Positions 8,053-15,455 of a stretch of 23,481 nucleotides of DNA are shown here, one piece after another; within the stretch, counting starts at the first letter, position 1, and every line of letters begins with the position of its first letter. Both the position numbers and the translations under genes were made by a program. The stretch is from HRBIN12 sp964447335 (GTDB lineage: Bacteria; Actinomycetota; UBA4738; HRBIN12), in contig CAYUSA010000045.1 in assembly GCA_964447335.1 (NCBI GenBank), positions 1 to 23,481 on the forward strand. Direction: 5' to 3'. The notes below the pieces were generated by a model. It ran no database searches. It had not been told where the DNA came from and was given only the letters and a program-made list of their open reading frames with translations.

Positions 8053-8098
8053 CGGACGGGGCGTTCCCCCGGCGGATCGTCCCCCAAGTCCCCGTCCG
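8053..8098. promoter_or_regulatory. 9-bp inverted repeat in the livK upstream region
   Basis: CGGACGGGG at 8053-8061 pairs exactly with CCCCGTCCG at 8090-8098 around a 28-base loop that itself has two CCCCC runs. It lies between the livK start and the end of trpA, where the operon's promoter and leader must be. It may be an mRNA leader hairpin or an operator. I could not place a convincing -35/-10 pair for the operon. Confidence 0.35.
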
Positions 8099-8197
8099 AT
8101 AGCGCGTGTTCGTACCACATCCGGCCCGAACAGGCCAGCGTGGGCCGCGCTTGTCAGGTAGATACGTGGGTGCGAGGGGTCCGGGACTGACCGGGTC

Positions 8198-8974
8198 TCA
8201 GCCGCGTGGGATGGCGTCGCGGAAGGTGCGGGCGAGCGTGAGCGCGCCCTCGGCGTCGCCCTCGAGCAGCCGCCGCACGAGGGCGCTCCCCACGATCGCG
8301 CCGTCGGCGAACGTACATACCCGGGCCGCCTGCTCCGGCGAGCCGATCCCGACCCCGACCAGCAGGGGCACGTCCGTGAGCGGGCGGAGAGCCCCGACGA
8401 CCTCCTCGGCCGTGCCCGACAGACGCTCGCGCTCGCCGGTGACGCCGTACGTCGCGACGCAGTAGACGAACCCGTGCGCCGCGGCCGCGACCTCCCGGAA
8501 CCGTTCCGGGGCAGAGCCGGGCGCGGCCAGGAACACCGGAGCCACGCCGTGCGGCCCGCAGCGGGCGATCCATCCGTCGGCCTCGTCCACCGGCAGGTCG
8601 GGGACGATGGCGCCACGGACCCCGGCACCCTCGGCGTCGGCCAGGAAGACGTCCTCGCCGCGGCGGAGCACGGGGTTGTAGTAGGTCATCACGACGGCCG
8701 GGACCCCGAGCGCGGCCTCGGCGATCGTGGCGAGCACGTCGTCCGGCCGCGTCCCGGCCTGCAGCGCGAGCCGCGACGCCTCCTGGATGACGCCCCCGTC
8801 CATGACCGGGTCGGAGAACGGGATGCCGACCTCGATCGCGTCGGCCCCCGCCGCCTCGAGTCCCCGCAGGAGCCGGGCGTCGACGCCGGGCAGGCCGCCG
8901 GTCACGTACGGGACGAAGGCCTTCCCGCCCCCGTCCCGGCGAGCCCGGAGCGCCGCCTCGAGCTCAGGCGCCAT
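8198..8974 (-). CDS. trpA: Tryptophan synthase alpha subunit
   Basis: It cleaves indole-3-glycerol phosphate to indole and glyceraldehyde 3-phosphate, passing indole to TrpB. The protein has 258 aa, close to the usual 260-270. The catalytic acids are present: E48 and D59 in IEVGIPFSDPVMDGGVIQ, equivalent to E49 and D60 of E. coli. The family usually has ADGP where this reads MDGG. The phosphate-binding GVGIGSPEQA near the C-terminal third is also present. The start ATG at 8974 overlaps the end of trpB by 11 bp, so translation is coupled. It is the last gene of the priA-trpC-trpB-trpA group, and no convincing terminator follows before the liv operon. Confidence 0.97.
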   Translation of the reverse strand: MAPELEAALRARRDGGGKAFVPYVTGGLPGVDARLLRGLEAAGADAIEVGIPFSDPVMDGGVIQEASRLALQAGTRPDDVLATIAEAALGVPAVVMTYYNPVLRRGEDVFLADAEGAGVRGAIVPDLPVDEADGWIARCGPHGVAPVFLAAPGSAPERFREVAAAAHGFVYCVATYGVTGERERLSGTAEEVVGALRPLTDVPLLVGVGIGSPEQAARVCTFADGAIVGSALVRRLLEGDAEGALTLARTFRDAIPRG

Positions 8975-10175
8975 CCCAGCCCTCCCCTCCGAGGGCCGAG
9001 CGCACCGTGTCGAGGTCCTTGTCCCCCCGGCCGGAGAGGTTCACGAGCACCAGGGCGCCCTCGGGCAGCGGCCGCCGTAGGAGCCAGCCGATCGCGTGCG
9101 CCGGCTCGAGGGCGGGCAGGATGCCCTCGAGTGTGGCGAGCGCTCGGAACCCGTCGAGCGCCTCGGCGTCGGTAGCCGAGTCGTACGTGGCGAGGCCGGC
9201 ATCCTTCAGGTAGCTGTGCTGCGGCCCCACGCCGGGATAGTCCAGCCCCGCCGAGATCGAGTGCGTCGACGCGATCTGGCCCTCGGCGTCCTGCAGCAGG
9301 TAGGAGTAGGCGCCGTGGAGCACGCCGGGCTCGCCCAGCGTCAGCGAGCGGCAGTGCTCCCCCGCAGACTCCCCCCGGCCGCCGGCCTCGATGCCGTAGA
9401 GCCCCACGCCGGGTGTGCCGAGGAAGGCGGTGAAGATGCCGATCGCGTTGCTCCCGCCGCCGACGCATGCGACGACGGCATCGGGATCACGTCCCTCGAC
9501 GTCGCGCATCTGCCCGCGAGCTTCGTCGCCGATCACGCGCTGCAGGTCCCGGACGAGCGCCGGGAACGGCGCCGGCCCGGCGGCCGTGCCGAAGACGTAG
9601 TGCGTGTGGCGCACGGTCGCCGCCCAGTCGCGCATCGCCTCGTTGATGGCCTCCTTCAGCGTGCGCTGTCCGGCCGTGACGGGCACGACCTCCGCGCCGA
9701 GGAGCCGCATCCGCGCCACGTTCGGCGCCTGGCGATGGGTGTCCTCCTCACCCATGTACACGACGCACGGCAGGCCGAACAGGGCCGCCGCGGTGGCGGT
9801 CGCGACGCCGTGCTGTCCGGCGCCGGTCTCGGCGATGACCCGCGACTTCCCGAGCCGCTTCGCGAGCAGCACCTGCCCGATCGTGTTGTTGATCTTGTGC
9901 GCGCCCGTGTGGTTGAGGTCCTCGCGCTTCAGGTACACGCGGTAGCCGGTCTCCTCGGACAGGCGCGGAGCGAAGGTGAGCGGCGAGGGACGGCCGACGT
10001 AGTCCGAGAGCAGGGCGCCGAGCTCCCCACGGAAGGCGGGGTCGTCGCGGAGCTCGGACCACGCGCCCGCGAGCTCGTCCAGGGCCGGGATCAGCACCTC
10101 GGGCACGTACCGGCCACCGAAGGCGCCGAAGCGCCCCCGCTCGTCGGGCTGCGGCGTGAGCTCGGGCGCGCTCAC
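8964..10175 (-). CDS. trpB: Tryptophan synthase beta subunit
   Basis: This is the PLP enzyme that condenses indole with serine to give tryptophan, as an alpha2-beta2 complex with TrpA. The 403-aa protein starts with the family block GRFGAFGGRYVPE. The PLP Schiff-base lysine is K94 in HTGAHKINN. ETGAGQHG (with the catalytic Glu) and the phosphate-cradle loop GGGSNAIG follow. It is the TrpB1 type, with the full alpha-interaction region. The start is GTG at 10175, overlapping the trpC stop (GTGA), with a GGGGGG run a few bases upstream. The open frame continues upstream but shows no homology there. Confidence 0.97.
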   Translation of the reverse strand: MSAPELTPQPDERGRFGAFGGRYVPEVLIPALDELAGAWSELRDDPAFRGELGALLSDYVGRPSPLTFAPRLSEETGYRVYLKREDLNHTGAHKINNTIGQVLLAKRLGKSRVIAETGAGQHGVATATAAALFGLPCVVYMGEEDTHRQAPNVARMRLLGAEVVPVTAGQRTLKEAINEAMRDWAATVRHTHYVFGTAAGPAPFPALVRDLQRVIGDEARGQMRDVEGRDPDAVVACVGGGSNAIGIFTAFLGTPGVGLYGIEAGGRGESAGEHCRSLTLGEPGVLHGAYSYLLQDAEGQIASTHSISAGLDYPGVGPQHSYLKDAGLATYDSATDAEALDGFRALATLEGILPALEPAHAIGWLLRRPLPEGALVLVNLSGRGDKDLDTVRSALGGEGWDGA

Positions 10176-10945
10176 GGCTCCCCCCGGAGCGCTTTCAGGG
10201 TCGCGCCGGGATCCCCGGCGCGCATGAGGACCTCCCCGACCAGGACCGCGCGCGCCCCCGCCTCCACCGCGCGCTCGACCTGCTCCCGGGTGACGATCCC
10301 GCTCTCGGCCACGGCGATGCGGTCGGCGGGCACCCGCGCGAGGAGCTCGAGCGCGCGGGCGGGATCGACCTCGAGCGTCTCGAGGTCGCGGGCGTTCACG
10401 CCCACGATCTTCGCGTCGGTCGACAGCGCCCTCTCGAGGTCCTCCTCGGAGTGGGTCTCGACGAGCGCCCCGAGCCCGAGGTCGTCGGCGGTGGCGAGCA
10501 TCGCCTTCAGCTCGAGCTGTGACAGCGCCGCGGCGATGAGGAGCACGGCGTCGGCCCCCTCGACACGGGACTCCATGACCTGGGCGGGGTGCACGAGGAA
10601 GTCCTTGCGCAGCACCGGCACCGAGGTCGCCAGATGCACGGCGCGCAGGTCCGCGAGCGAGCCGTCGAAGTGGCGGGGCTCGGTGAGCACCGACACCGCG
10701 GCGGCGCCGGCCTCCTCGTACGCTCGGGCGCGAGCGCCGGGGTCGGCGTCGGCGATCGGCCCGGCCGACGGCGAGGCGCGTTTCACCTCGGCGATCACGG
10801 CGGGCGTCCGAGCGGACCACAGCGCCCCGGCGAAGGCCCGGGCCGGCGGGAGCTTGAGCGCGAGCGCCATCAGCCGCGACTCGTCCAGCGGATCGCGGGC
10901 CAGGCGCCGACGCACCTCATCGACCGTGTCCGTGAGGAACCCCAT
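10172..10945 (-). CDS. trpC: Indole-3-glycerol phosphate synthase
   Basis: This closes the ring of CdRP (carboxyphenylamino-deoxyribulose phosphate) to indole-3-glycerol phosphate, the step before TrpAB. It is a 257-aa monofunctional TIM barrel. The recognisable active-site elements are E53 and K55 in VIAEVKRASPS, K114 in VLRKDF, E163 in LVETH, N184 in GVNARDLET and the AESGI loop. It is not fused to TrpF as in E. coli, so phosphoribosylanthranilate isomerase must come from elsewhere, possibly the upstream PriA-like protein. The ATG at 10945 lies 11 bp after the stop of that gene, with AGGG upstream. It overlaps trpB by four bases. Confidence 0.97.
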   Translation of the reverse strand: MGFLTDTVDEVRRRLARDPLDESRLMALALKLPPARAFAGALWSARTPAVIAEVKRASPSAGPIADADPGARARAYEEAGAAAVSVLTEPRHFDGSLADLRAVHLATSVPVLRKDFLVHPAQVMESRVEGADAVLLIAAALSQLELKAMLATADDLGLGALVETHSEEDLERALSTDAKIVGVNARDLETLEVDPARALELLARVPADRIAVAESGIVTREQVERAVEAGARAVLVGEVLMRAGDPGATLKALRGEP

Positions 10946-10956
10946 GGCGGCAGACC

Positions 10957-11676
10957 CTAGCCGACCGAGGCGATCGCCGACGCGAGATCGACGCCGCCCT
11001 CGTAGAGCGCGCGCCCGACGATCACGGCTTCCACCGGCTCGCCGAGCGCCGCTACGGCCTTCAGGTCCTCGACCCCGCGGATCCCACCGGAGGCGATCAC
11101 CGGGCGGCCGGTGTGCGTCGCGAGGGCCCAGATACCGTCGAGGTCCGGGCCACCGAGCTCGCCGACCCGCCCGACCTCGGTGAACAGGAATCGCTGCACG
11201 TCGAGGCCGGCCAGCCACACGAGGGTGTCCCACAGTGGCAGCTCGCGGGCGCCGCGTCCGCGTGGAACGATCCTCGGGCCCTCGGCCTCGATGCCGACGA
11301 CGAGCGTGTCGCCCATCAGGTGCACCAGCTTCGCCGTGGCCTCCCGGTCCGCCAGCGCGACGGAGCCGAGGACGACCCGCGTCGCACCGGCCGAGAGCAG
11401 TGCGTCCGCCTGCGGTCCCGAGGCAACCCCGCCGCTCGCCTGGACCGGCACGCCCAGGGCGGCGATCTCGCGCACCATCTCCAGGTTCCCGGGCTGGCCG
11501 GTCCGCGCGAGATCCATGTCCACCACGTGGATCCATCGGGCCCCGGCCTCCACGAACGCCCGCGCCGCCTTCACCGGGTCGCCGCCGTAGGCCTCGACGG
11601 GTTCCATCGCGGCCCGGCCGAAGCGCGCGAGGCGGCCGCCGGCCACGTCGATCGCGGGGATGACCTCGAGCGTCAC
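10957..11676 (-). CDS. priA: HisA/PriA-family (beta-alpha)8 isomerase with altered catalytic residues
   Basis: HisA isomerises ProFAR to PRFAR in histidine synthesis, and actinobacterial PriA also does the TrpF step of tryptophan synthesis. The 239-aa protein keeps the general base D10 (IPAIDVAGGR), S81-G-G as in PriA rather than GGG as in HisA, LWD at 148-150, and VIASGGI and VIVGRALY near the C-terminus. Two conserved acids are changed. The strand-5 Asp is E130 (GIEAEG). The general acid Asp of the TD-x-x-x-DGT loop is V171 (TEVGRVGEL). The usual RGW is RGR (139-141). The start is GTG at 11676 with a weak ribosome site. Its position directly before trpC suggests a TrpF-like or dual role, but with these changes activity is uncertain. 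The gene symbol is family-level. Confidence 0.85.
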   Translation of the reverse strand: MTLEVIPAIDVAGGRLARFGRAAMEPVEAYGGDPVKAARAFVEAGARWIHVVDMDLARTGQPGNLEMVREIAALGVPVQASGGVASGPQADALLSAGATRVVLGSVALADREATAKLVHLMGDTLVVGIEAEGPRIVPRGRGARELPLWDTLVWLAGLDVQRFLFTEVGRVGELGGPDLDGIWALATHTGRPVIASGGIRGVEDLKAVAALGEPVEAVIVGRALYEGGVDLASAIASVG

Positions 11677-11712
11677 GGGTCCAAGGGTAGCGGGCTGCGG
11701 GGGCGCCGTGCC

Positions 11713-14700
11713 TCAGGCCGGGGGGCGGGCGGTGGCGGGCTCCGGCGCACCGCCGACGCGCACGACCCTGCCCTCACCCCGGGCCGGCGACCGGGGCTCC
11801 ACGCGGGCGGCCCCGGGTCCGAGCAGGAGCCGCAGCTCCGACAGGAGCGCCGCGCCGGCGTCGACCTTGAAGCTCCCGACGTCCAGCGGCGTCACGCCCT
11901 GCGAGGACAGGAAACGGACCTGGACGGGCGTGTGCCCTGCGTGGGCGCCGAGGAGCCCGCGGAGCTTGCCGATGACGGCGTTCGTGCAGCTCGCGGCAGG
12001 GAGGTCAACGACCAGCATCCCGTCCGGTGCGGCCGCGGCAGCACCGCCGAGGTCCGGCTCCGAGATCTCGACCGCGCGCAGCTGCAGCTCGCGACCGCGC
12101 AGGTCGACCCGCCCCTTCACGAGGAGGAGTGCGTCGGGCTCGAGCATGGGCTGGAACTGCTCGTACTGGCCGGGGAACACCACGACGGTCACCCCACCCG
12201 CGAGGTCCTCGAGCCGGATCTGCGCGTACGAATCCCCCTTCTTGGTGTACCGGCGGCTGACCGAGGCGACGATCCCGCCGACGGTCACCAGGTCGCCATC
12301 GCCGAGGTCCCCGACCTCGAGGATCTCCATGTCGGTCTGCGCGGCCAGGGCCTCGCGCACCTCGAGCAAGGGGTGATCGGTCACGAACTGGCCGAGCATC
12401 TCCTTCTCCAGGCGGAGCAGGGTCTTCTTGTCGAACTCCTCGCCCGCGATGACCGACTCGTCGATCTCGGTGGCGGCCCGGTCGCCGCCCCCGAACAACG
12501 AGAACTGGCCGAGCGCCTCGGCCTTGCGCTCGGCGGCGATCGGGCTCGAGATCTTCTCCTGGTTCTCGAACAGCGGCTTGCGCGCGTACCCGAGCGAGTC
12601 GAAGGCACCGGCGAGCGTCAGGCTCTCGAGCACCTTCTTCGTGAGGACCCCGGGCTCCGACTTGCGGCAGAAGTCCGCGAAGCCCGTGAACGCGCCCTTC
12701 GCGCGGCGGGCCTCGATGATCTGCGTGACCGCGCCGACACCGACGTTGCGCACGGCCGACAGCCCGTAGCGGATCCGCGGCTCCTCCCCCGGCGCGGGGG
12801 AGAAGTCGAGCTCGGATTCGTTCACGTCCGGCGGGAGCACCTGGATGCCCATCAGGCGGCACGCGTTCAGGTAGAAGGGCTTGCGGTCCTTGTCGTCCTT
12901 GACGCTCGTGAGGATCGCCGACATGTACTCGACCGGATGGTGGGCCTTCAGGTACGCGGTCTGATAGGCGACGTAGCCGTACGCGCACGCGTGCGAGGCG
13001 TTGAACCCGTAGTCGGCGAACGGCACGATGAGGTCGAAGAGGCGGTTCGCGAGCGTCTTCGGGTACCCGCGCTCGACGGCCCCGTTCACGAACGCTTCCT
13101 TGTGCGGCGGCAGCAGCTCGGGCTTCTTCTTGCCCATGACCTTACGGAGGTTGTCGGCCTCGCTCATCGTGTAGCCGGCCACCAGCACGGCGGTCTGCAT
13201 GACCTGCTCCTGGTAGACCATGACACCGTAGGTCGCCGACAGGATCTCGTGCAGGTCTTCGTGCGGGTACTCGACCGGGCGACGCCCGTGCTTGCGCTCG
13301 GCGTACTCCGTGTGCATCCCCGCGTTCAGCGGGCCCGGCCGATAGAGGGCCACGAGCGCCATGAGATCCTCGAAGCGGTCCGGCGCGAGCGCCTTGATCA
13401 GGGCCCGCATGCCGGGCGACTCCATCTGGAACACGCCGGTGGTGTCGGCTGCCTGGAGCATCCGGTATGTGGACCCGTCGTCGAGCGGGACGTGATCGAT
13501 GTCCAGCTCGACGCCGCTGCGACGCAGGTGCGCGAGCGTGTCCTCGATCACCGACAGGTTCCGCAGGCCGAGGAAGTCCATCTTCAGCAGGCCGAGCTTC
13601 TCGACCCCGTGCATGTCGAACTGCGTGACGATCCGGCGCGAGTCGTCCCGGGAGTCCTTCGCGAGCTTCAGCGGGAGGTAGTTCACGAGCGGCGCGTCGC
13701 CGATCACGACGCCGGCCGCATGCACCGAGTCCTCGCGCCGGAGCCCCTCGAGCGCTCGTGCCGTGTCGACGATCTCCTTGGACTCGGGCTCGCGCTCGTA
13801 GGCGTCCCGCAGCTCCGGTGACAGGTCGAGCGCCTGCTCGATCGGGTAGTCCCGACCCATCACGGCCGGCGGGTACATCTTGCAGAGCCGGTCGCCGACG
13901 CTCGCCGGGAAGCCGAGCACGCGCGCAGCGTCGCGGATCCCCTGCTTGCCCTTGATCGTCTGGAACGTGACGATCTGCGCGACGTGGTCGCTCCCGTACT
14001 TCTGGGCCACGTAGCGGATGACCTCGTCCCGCCGCCGCTCGTCGAAGTCCATGTCGATGTCGGGCATCTGGATGCGCCCGGCATTGAGGAACCGCTCGAA
14101 GATCAGGCCGTACCGCAGAGGGTCGAGGTCCGTGATCCGCAGTGAGTACGACACGACCGATCCGGCCGCCGAGCCTCGCCCAGGACCGACGCGGATGCCG
14201 CTATCGCGGGCGAACCGGATGAGGTCCCACACGATGAGGAAGTAACCGGAGAACCCCATCGAGATGATCACCTCGAGCTCCTGCTCGATCCGGGCGCGGA
14301 TCTCGGCCGTGACCTCGCCGTACCGAGCTTTCGCGCCGACGTCCACGAGCTCGCGCAGGTACGCGTCGCGGTCCTTGCCGTCCGGGGGCTCGAAGCGGGG
14401 GACGTGGAATCGATCCTGCGGCGCCGCGTCGTCGCCGTAGACGAGCCGGAGGTCGCACATCTCGGCGATGTGGAGCGTGGCGTCGCACGCCTCCGGGACC
14501 TCCCTGAAGACAGCGCGCATCTCCTGCGCCGTCTTCAGGTAGAACTGGTCGCTCTCGAACCGCAGCCGGTTCGTATCTGTCTGCACCTTCTGCTGCTGGA
14601 TGCAGAGCAGGACGTCGTGCGGCTTCGCGTCGGCGCGCTCGGTGTAGTGCAGGTCGTTCGTCGCGACGAGGGGGATCCCGGTCGAGCGCCCGAGCGCGAT

Positions 14701-15276
14701 CAGCTTCGGCAGGATCGTGCGCTGGTCGGCGAGCCCGTGGTCCTGCAGCTCGATGAAGAACCGCCCCTGCCCGAAGATGTCCCGGTACGTCGCGGCGGCC
14801 TCGGCCGCCTTCGCGTCGAGCCCGGCGAGGAGCATCTGGGAGACCTCGGAGGCGAGGCATCCCGAGAGCCCGATCAGGCCCTCGGCGTGCTCGGCGAGGA
14901 GTTCCTTGTCGATCCGAGGCCGGTGGTAGAAGCCCTCGAGGTGCGCGTCGGTGACGAGCTTCAACAGGTTGCGGTAGCCGCGCTCGTCGCGCGCGAGGAT
15001 CGTGAGGTGCCGGTACTTCTCCTCGCTCTCCCCGGGCGCGCGGTCGAAGCGGGAGGCGGGTGCAACGTAGGTCTCGACGCCGAGGATCGGGCGCACGCCG
15101 ACCTTCAGGCCGGCCTCGTAGAAATCGAGCGCCCCGAACATCACGCCGTGGTCGGTGACGGCCAAGGCCGGCATGCCGTACTCGGCGGCGCGGTCGAACA
15201 GCTGACCGATGCGTGCCGCGCCATCCAGGAGCGAGTATTCGGTGTGCGTGTGGAGATGGACGAAGCTCTCACCCAT
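11713..15276 (-). CDS. dnaE: DNA polymerase III alpha subunit (DnaE1 type)
   Basis: This is the replicative polymerase, 1187 aa. The N-terminal PHP domain (about 1-270) keeps the metal ligands H9 and H11 (HLHTHTEYS), H43 (TDHG), E68 (GVE), H90 and the NDLHY motif. This fits an active PHP 3'-5' exonuclease, as in mycobacterial DnaE1 and unlike the degenerate E. coli domain. GRGSAAGS near 364-372 belongs to the polymerase core. The catalytic Asp residues are D406 and D408 (PDIDMDF) and D567 (KMDFLGL). Beyond these come the fingers, a helix-hairpin-helix region and an OB fold (about 995-1080), with a Pro/Ala/Arg-rich tail. The start ATG at 15276 places the PHP motif properly, though the ribosome site is weak. 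priA begins 36 bp downstream. Confidence 0.98.
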   Translation of the reverse strand: MGESFVHLHTHTEYSLLDGAARIGQLFDRAAEYGMPALAVTDHGVMFGALDFYEAGLKVGVRPILGVETYVAPASRFDRAPGESEEKYRHLTILARDERGYRNLLKLVTDAHLEGFYHRPRIDKELLAEHAEGLIGLSGCLASEVSQMLLAGLDAKAAEAAATYRDIFGQGRFFIELQDHGLADQRTILPKLIALGRSTGIPLVATNDLHYTERADAKPHDVLLCIQQQKVQTDTNRLRFESDQFYLKTAQEMRAVFREVPEACDATLHIAEMCDLRLVYGDDAAPQDRFHVPRFEPPDGKDRDAYLRELVDVGAKARYGEVTAEIRARIEQELEVIISMGFSGYFLIVWDLIRFARDSGIRVGPGRGSAAGSVVSYSLRITDLDPLRYGLIFERFLNAGRIQMPDIDMDFDERRRDEVIRYVAQKYGSDHVAQIVTFQTIKGKQGIRDAARVLGFPASVGDRLCKMYPPAVMGRDYPIEQALDLSPELRDAYEREPESKEIVDTARALEGLRREDSVHAAGVVIGDAPLVNYLPLKLAKDSRDDSRRIVTQFDMHGVEKLGLLKMDFLGLRNLSVIEDTLAHLRRSGVELDIDHVPLDDGSTYRMLQAADTTGVFQMESPGMRALIKALAPDRFEDLMALVALYRPGPLNAGMHTEYAERKHGRRPVEYPHEDLHEILSATYGVMVYQEQVMQTAVLVAGYTMSEADNLRKVMGKKKPELLPPHKEAFVNGAVERGYPKTLANRLFDLIVPFADYGFNASHACAYGYVAYQTAYLKAHHPVEYMSAILTSVKDDKDRKPFYLNACRLMGIQVLPPDVNESELDFSPAPGEEPRIRYGLSAVRNVGVGAVTQIIEARRAKGAFTGFADFCRKSEPGVLTKKVLESLTLAGAFDSLGYARKPLFENQEKISSPIAAERKAEALGQFSLFGGGDRAATEIDESVIAGEEFDKKTLLRLEKEMLGQFVTDHPLLEVREALAAQTDMEILEVGDLGDGDLVTVGGIVASVSRRYTKKGDSYAQIRLEDLAGGVTVVVFPGQYEQFQPMLEPDALLLVKGRVDLRGRELQLRAVEISEPDLGGAAAAAPDGMLVVDLPAASCTNAVIGKLRGLLGAHAGHTPVQVRFLSSQGVTPLDVGSFKVDAGAALLSELRLLLGPGAARVEPRSPARGEGRVVRVGGAPEPATARPPA

Positions 15277-15336
15277 CGACGGCTCGGGACCCCCGGGAAG
15301 GCTCGTCAGGCTCCCTCGCCCCGGCGGTGGGAAACC

Positions 15337-15345
15337 TGTGGATAA
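15337..15345 (-). promoter_or_regulatory. Perfect DnaA box between dnaE and the RecB-like nuclease
   Basis: Read on the minus strand this is TTATCCACA, the exact consensus DnaA box. It ends 60 bp upstream of the dnaE start codon and lies inside the near-palindrome CCTGT-N9-ACAGG (15335-15353). No other box is recognised nearby, so it is more likely a transcriptional site than an origin. An AT-rich 9-mer is rare by chance in DNA of this composition. Confidence 0.6.
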
Positions 15346-15354
15346 GTTACAGGC

Positions 15355-15383
15355 TTGTGATTCTCGGGCACCTGAGCTTAGAC
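15355..15383 (+). promoter_or_regulatory. Candidate sigma-70 promoter for the RecB-like nuclease gene
   Basis: TTGTGA at 15355-15360 and TTAGAC at 15378-15383 are separated by 17 bp; the overlapping TAGACT gives an 18-bp spacer. The predicted start of transcription is near 15390, about 65 bp before the ATG. The DnaA box lies just upstream of the -35 element. Confidence 0.4.
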
Positions 15384-15455
15384 TGACCGGACCACCGAGG
15401 CAACCGGCCAGGTCAGGAGACCGGGCCCTAGGAACGGTACCGGCGAAGGGTTCGG

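Noticed and set aside
11113..13821. Long plus-strand open frame opposite priA and dnaE
   Set aside because: It is antisense to dnaE and composed of His/Glu/Arg-rich low-complexity text. High-GC coding strands routinely leave such open frames.
15277..15455. Replication origin, because of the DnaA box
   Set aside because: There is only one box, no AT-rich unwinding region, and no dnaA/dnaN/gyr genes nearby.
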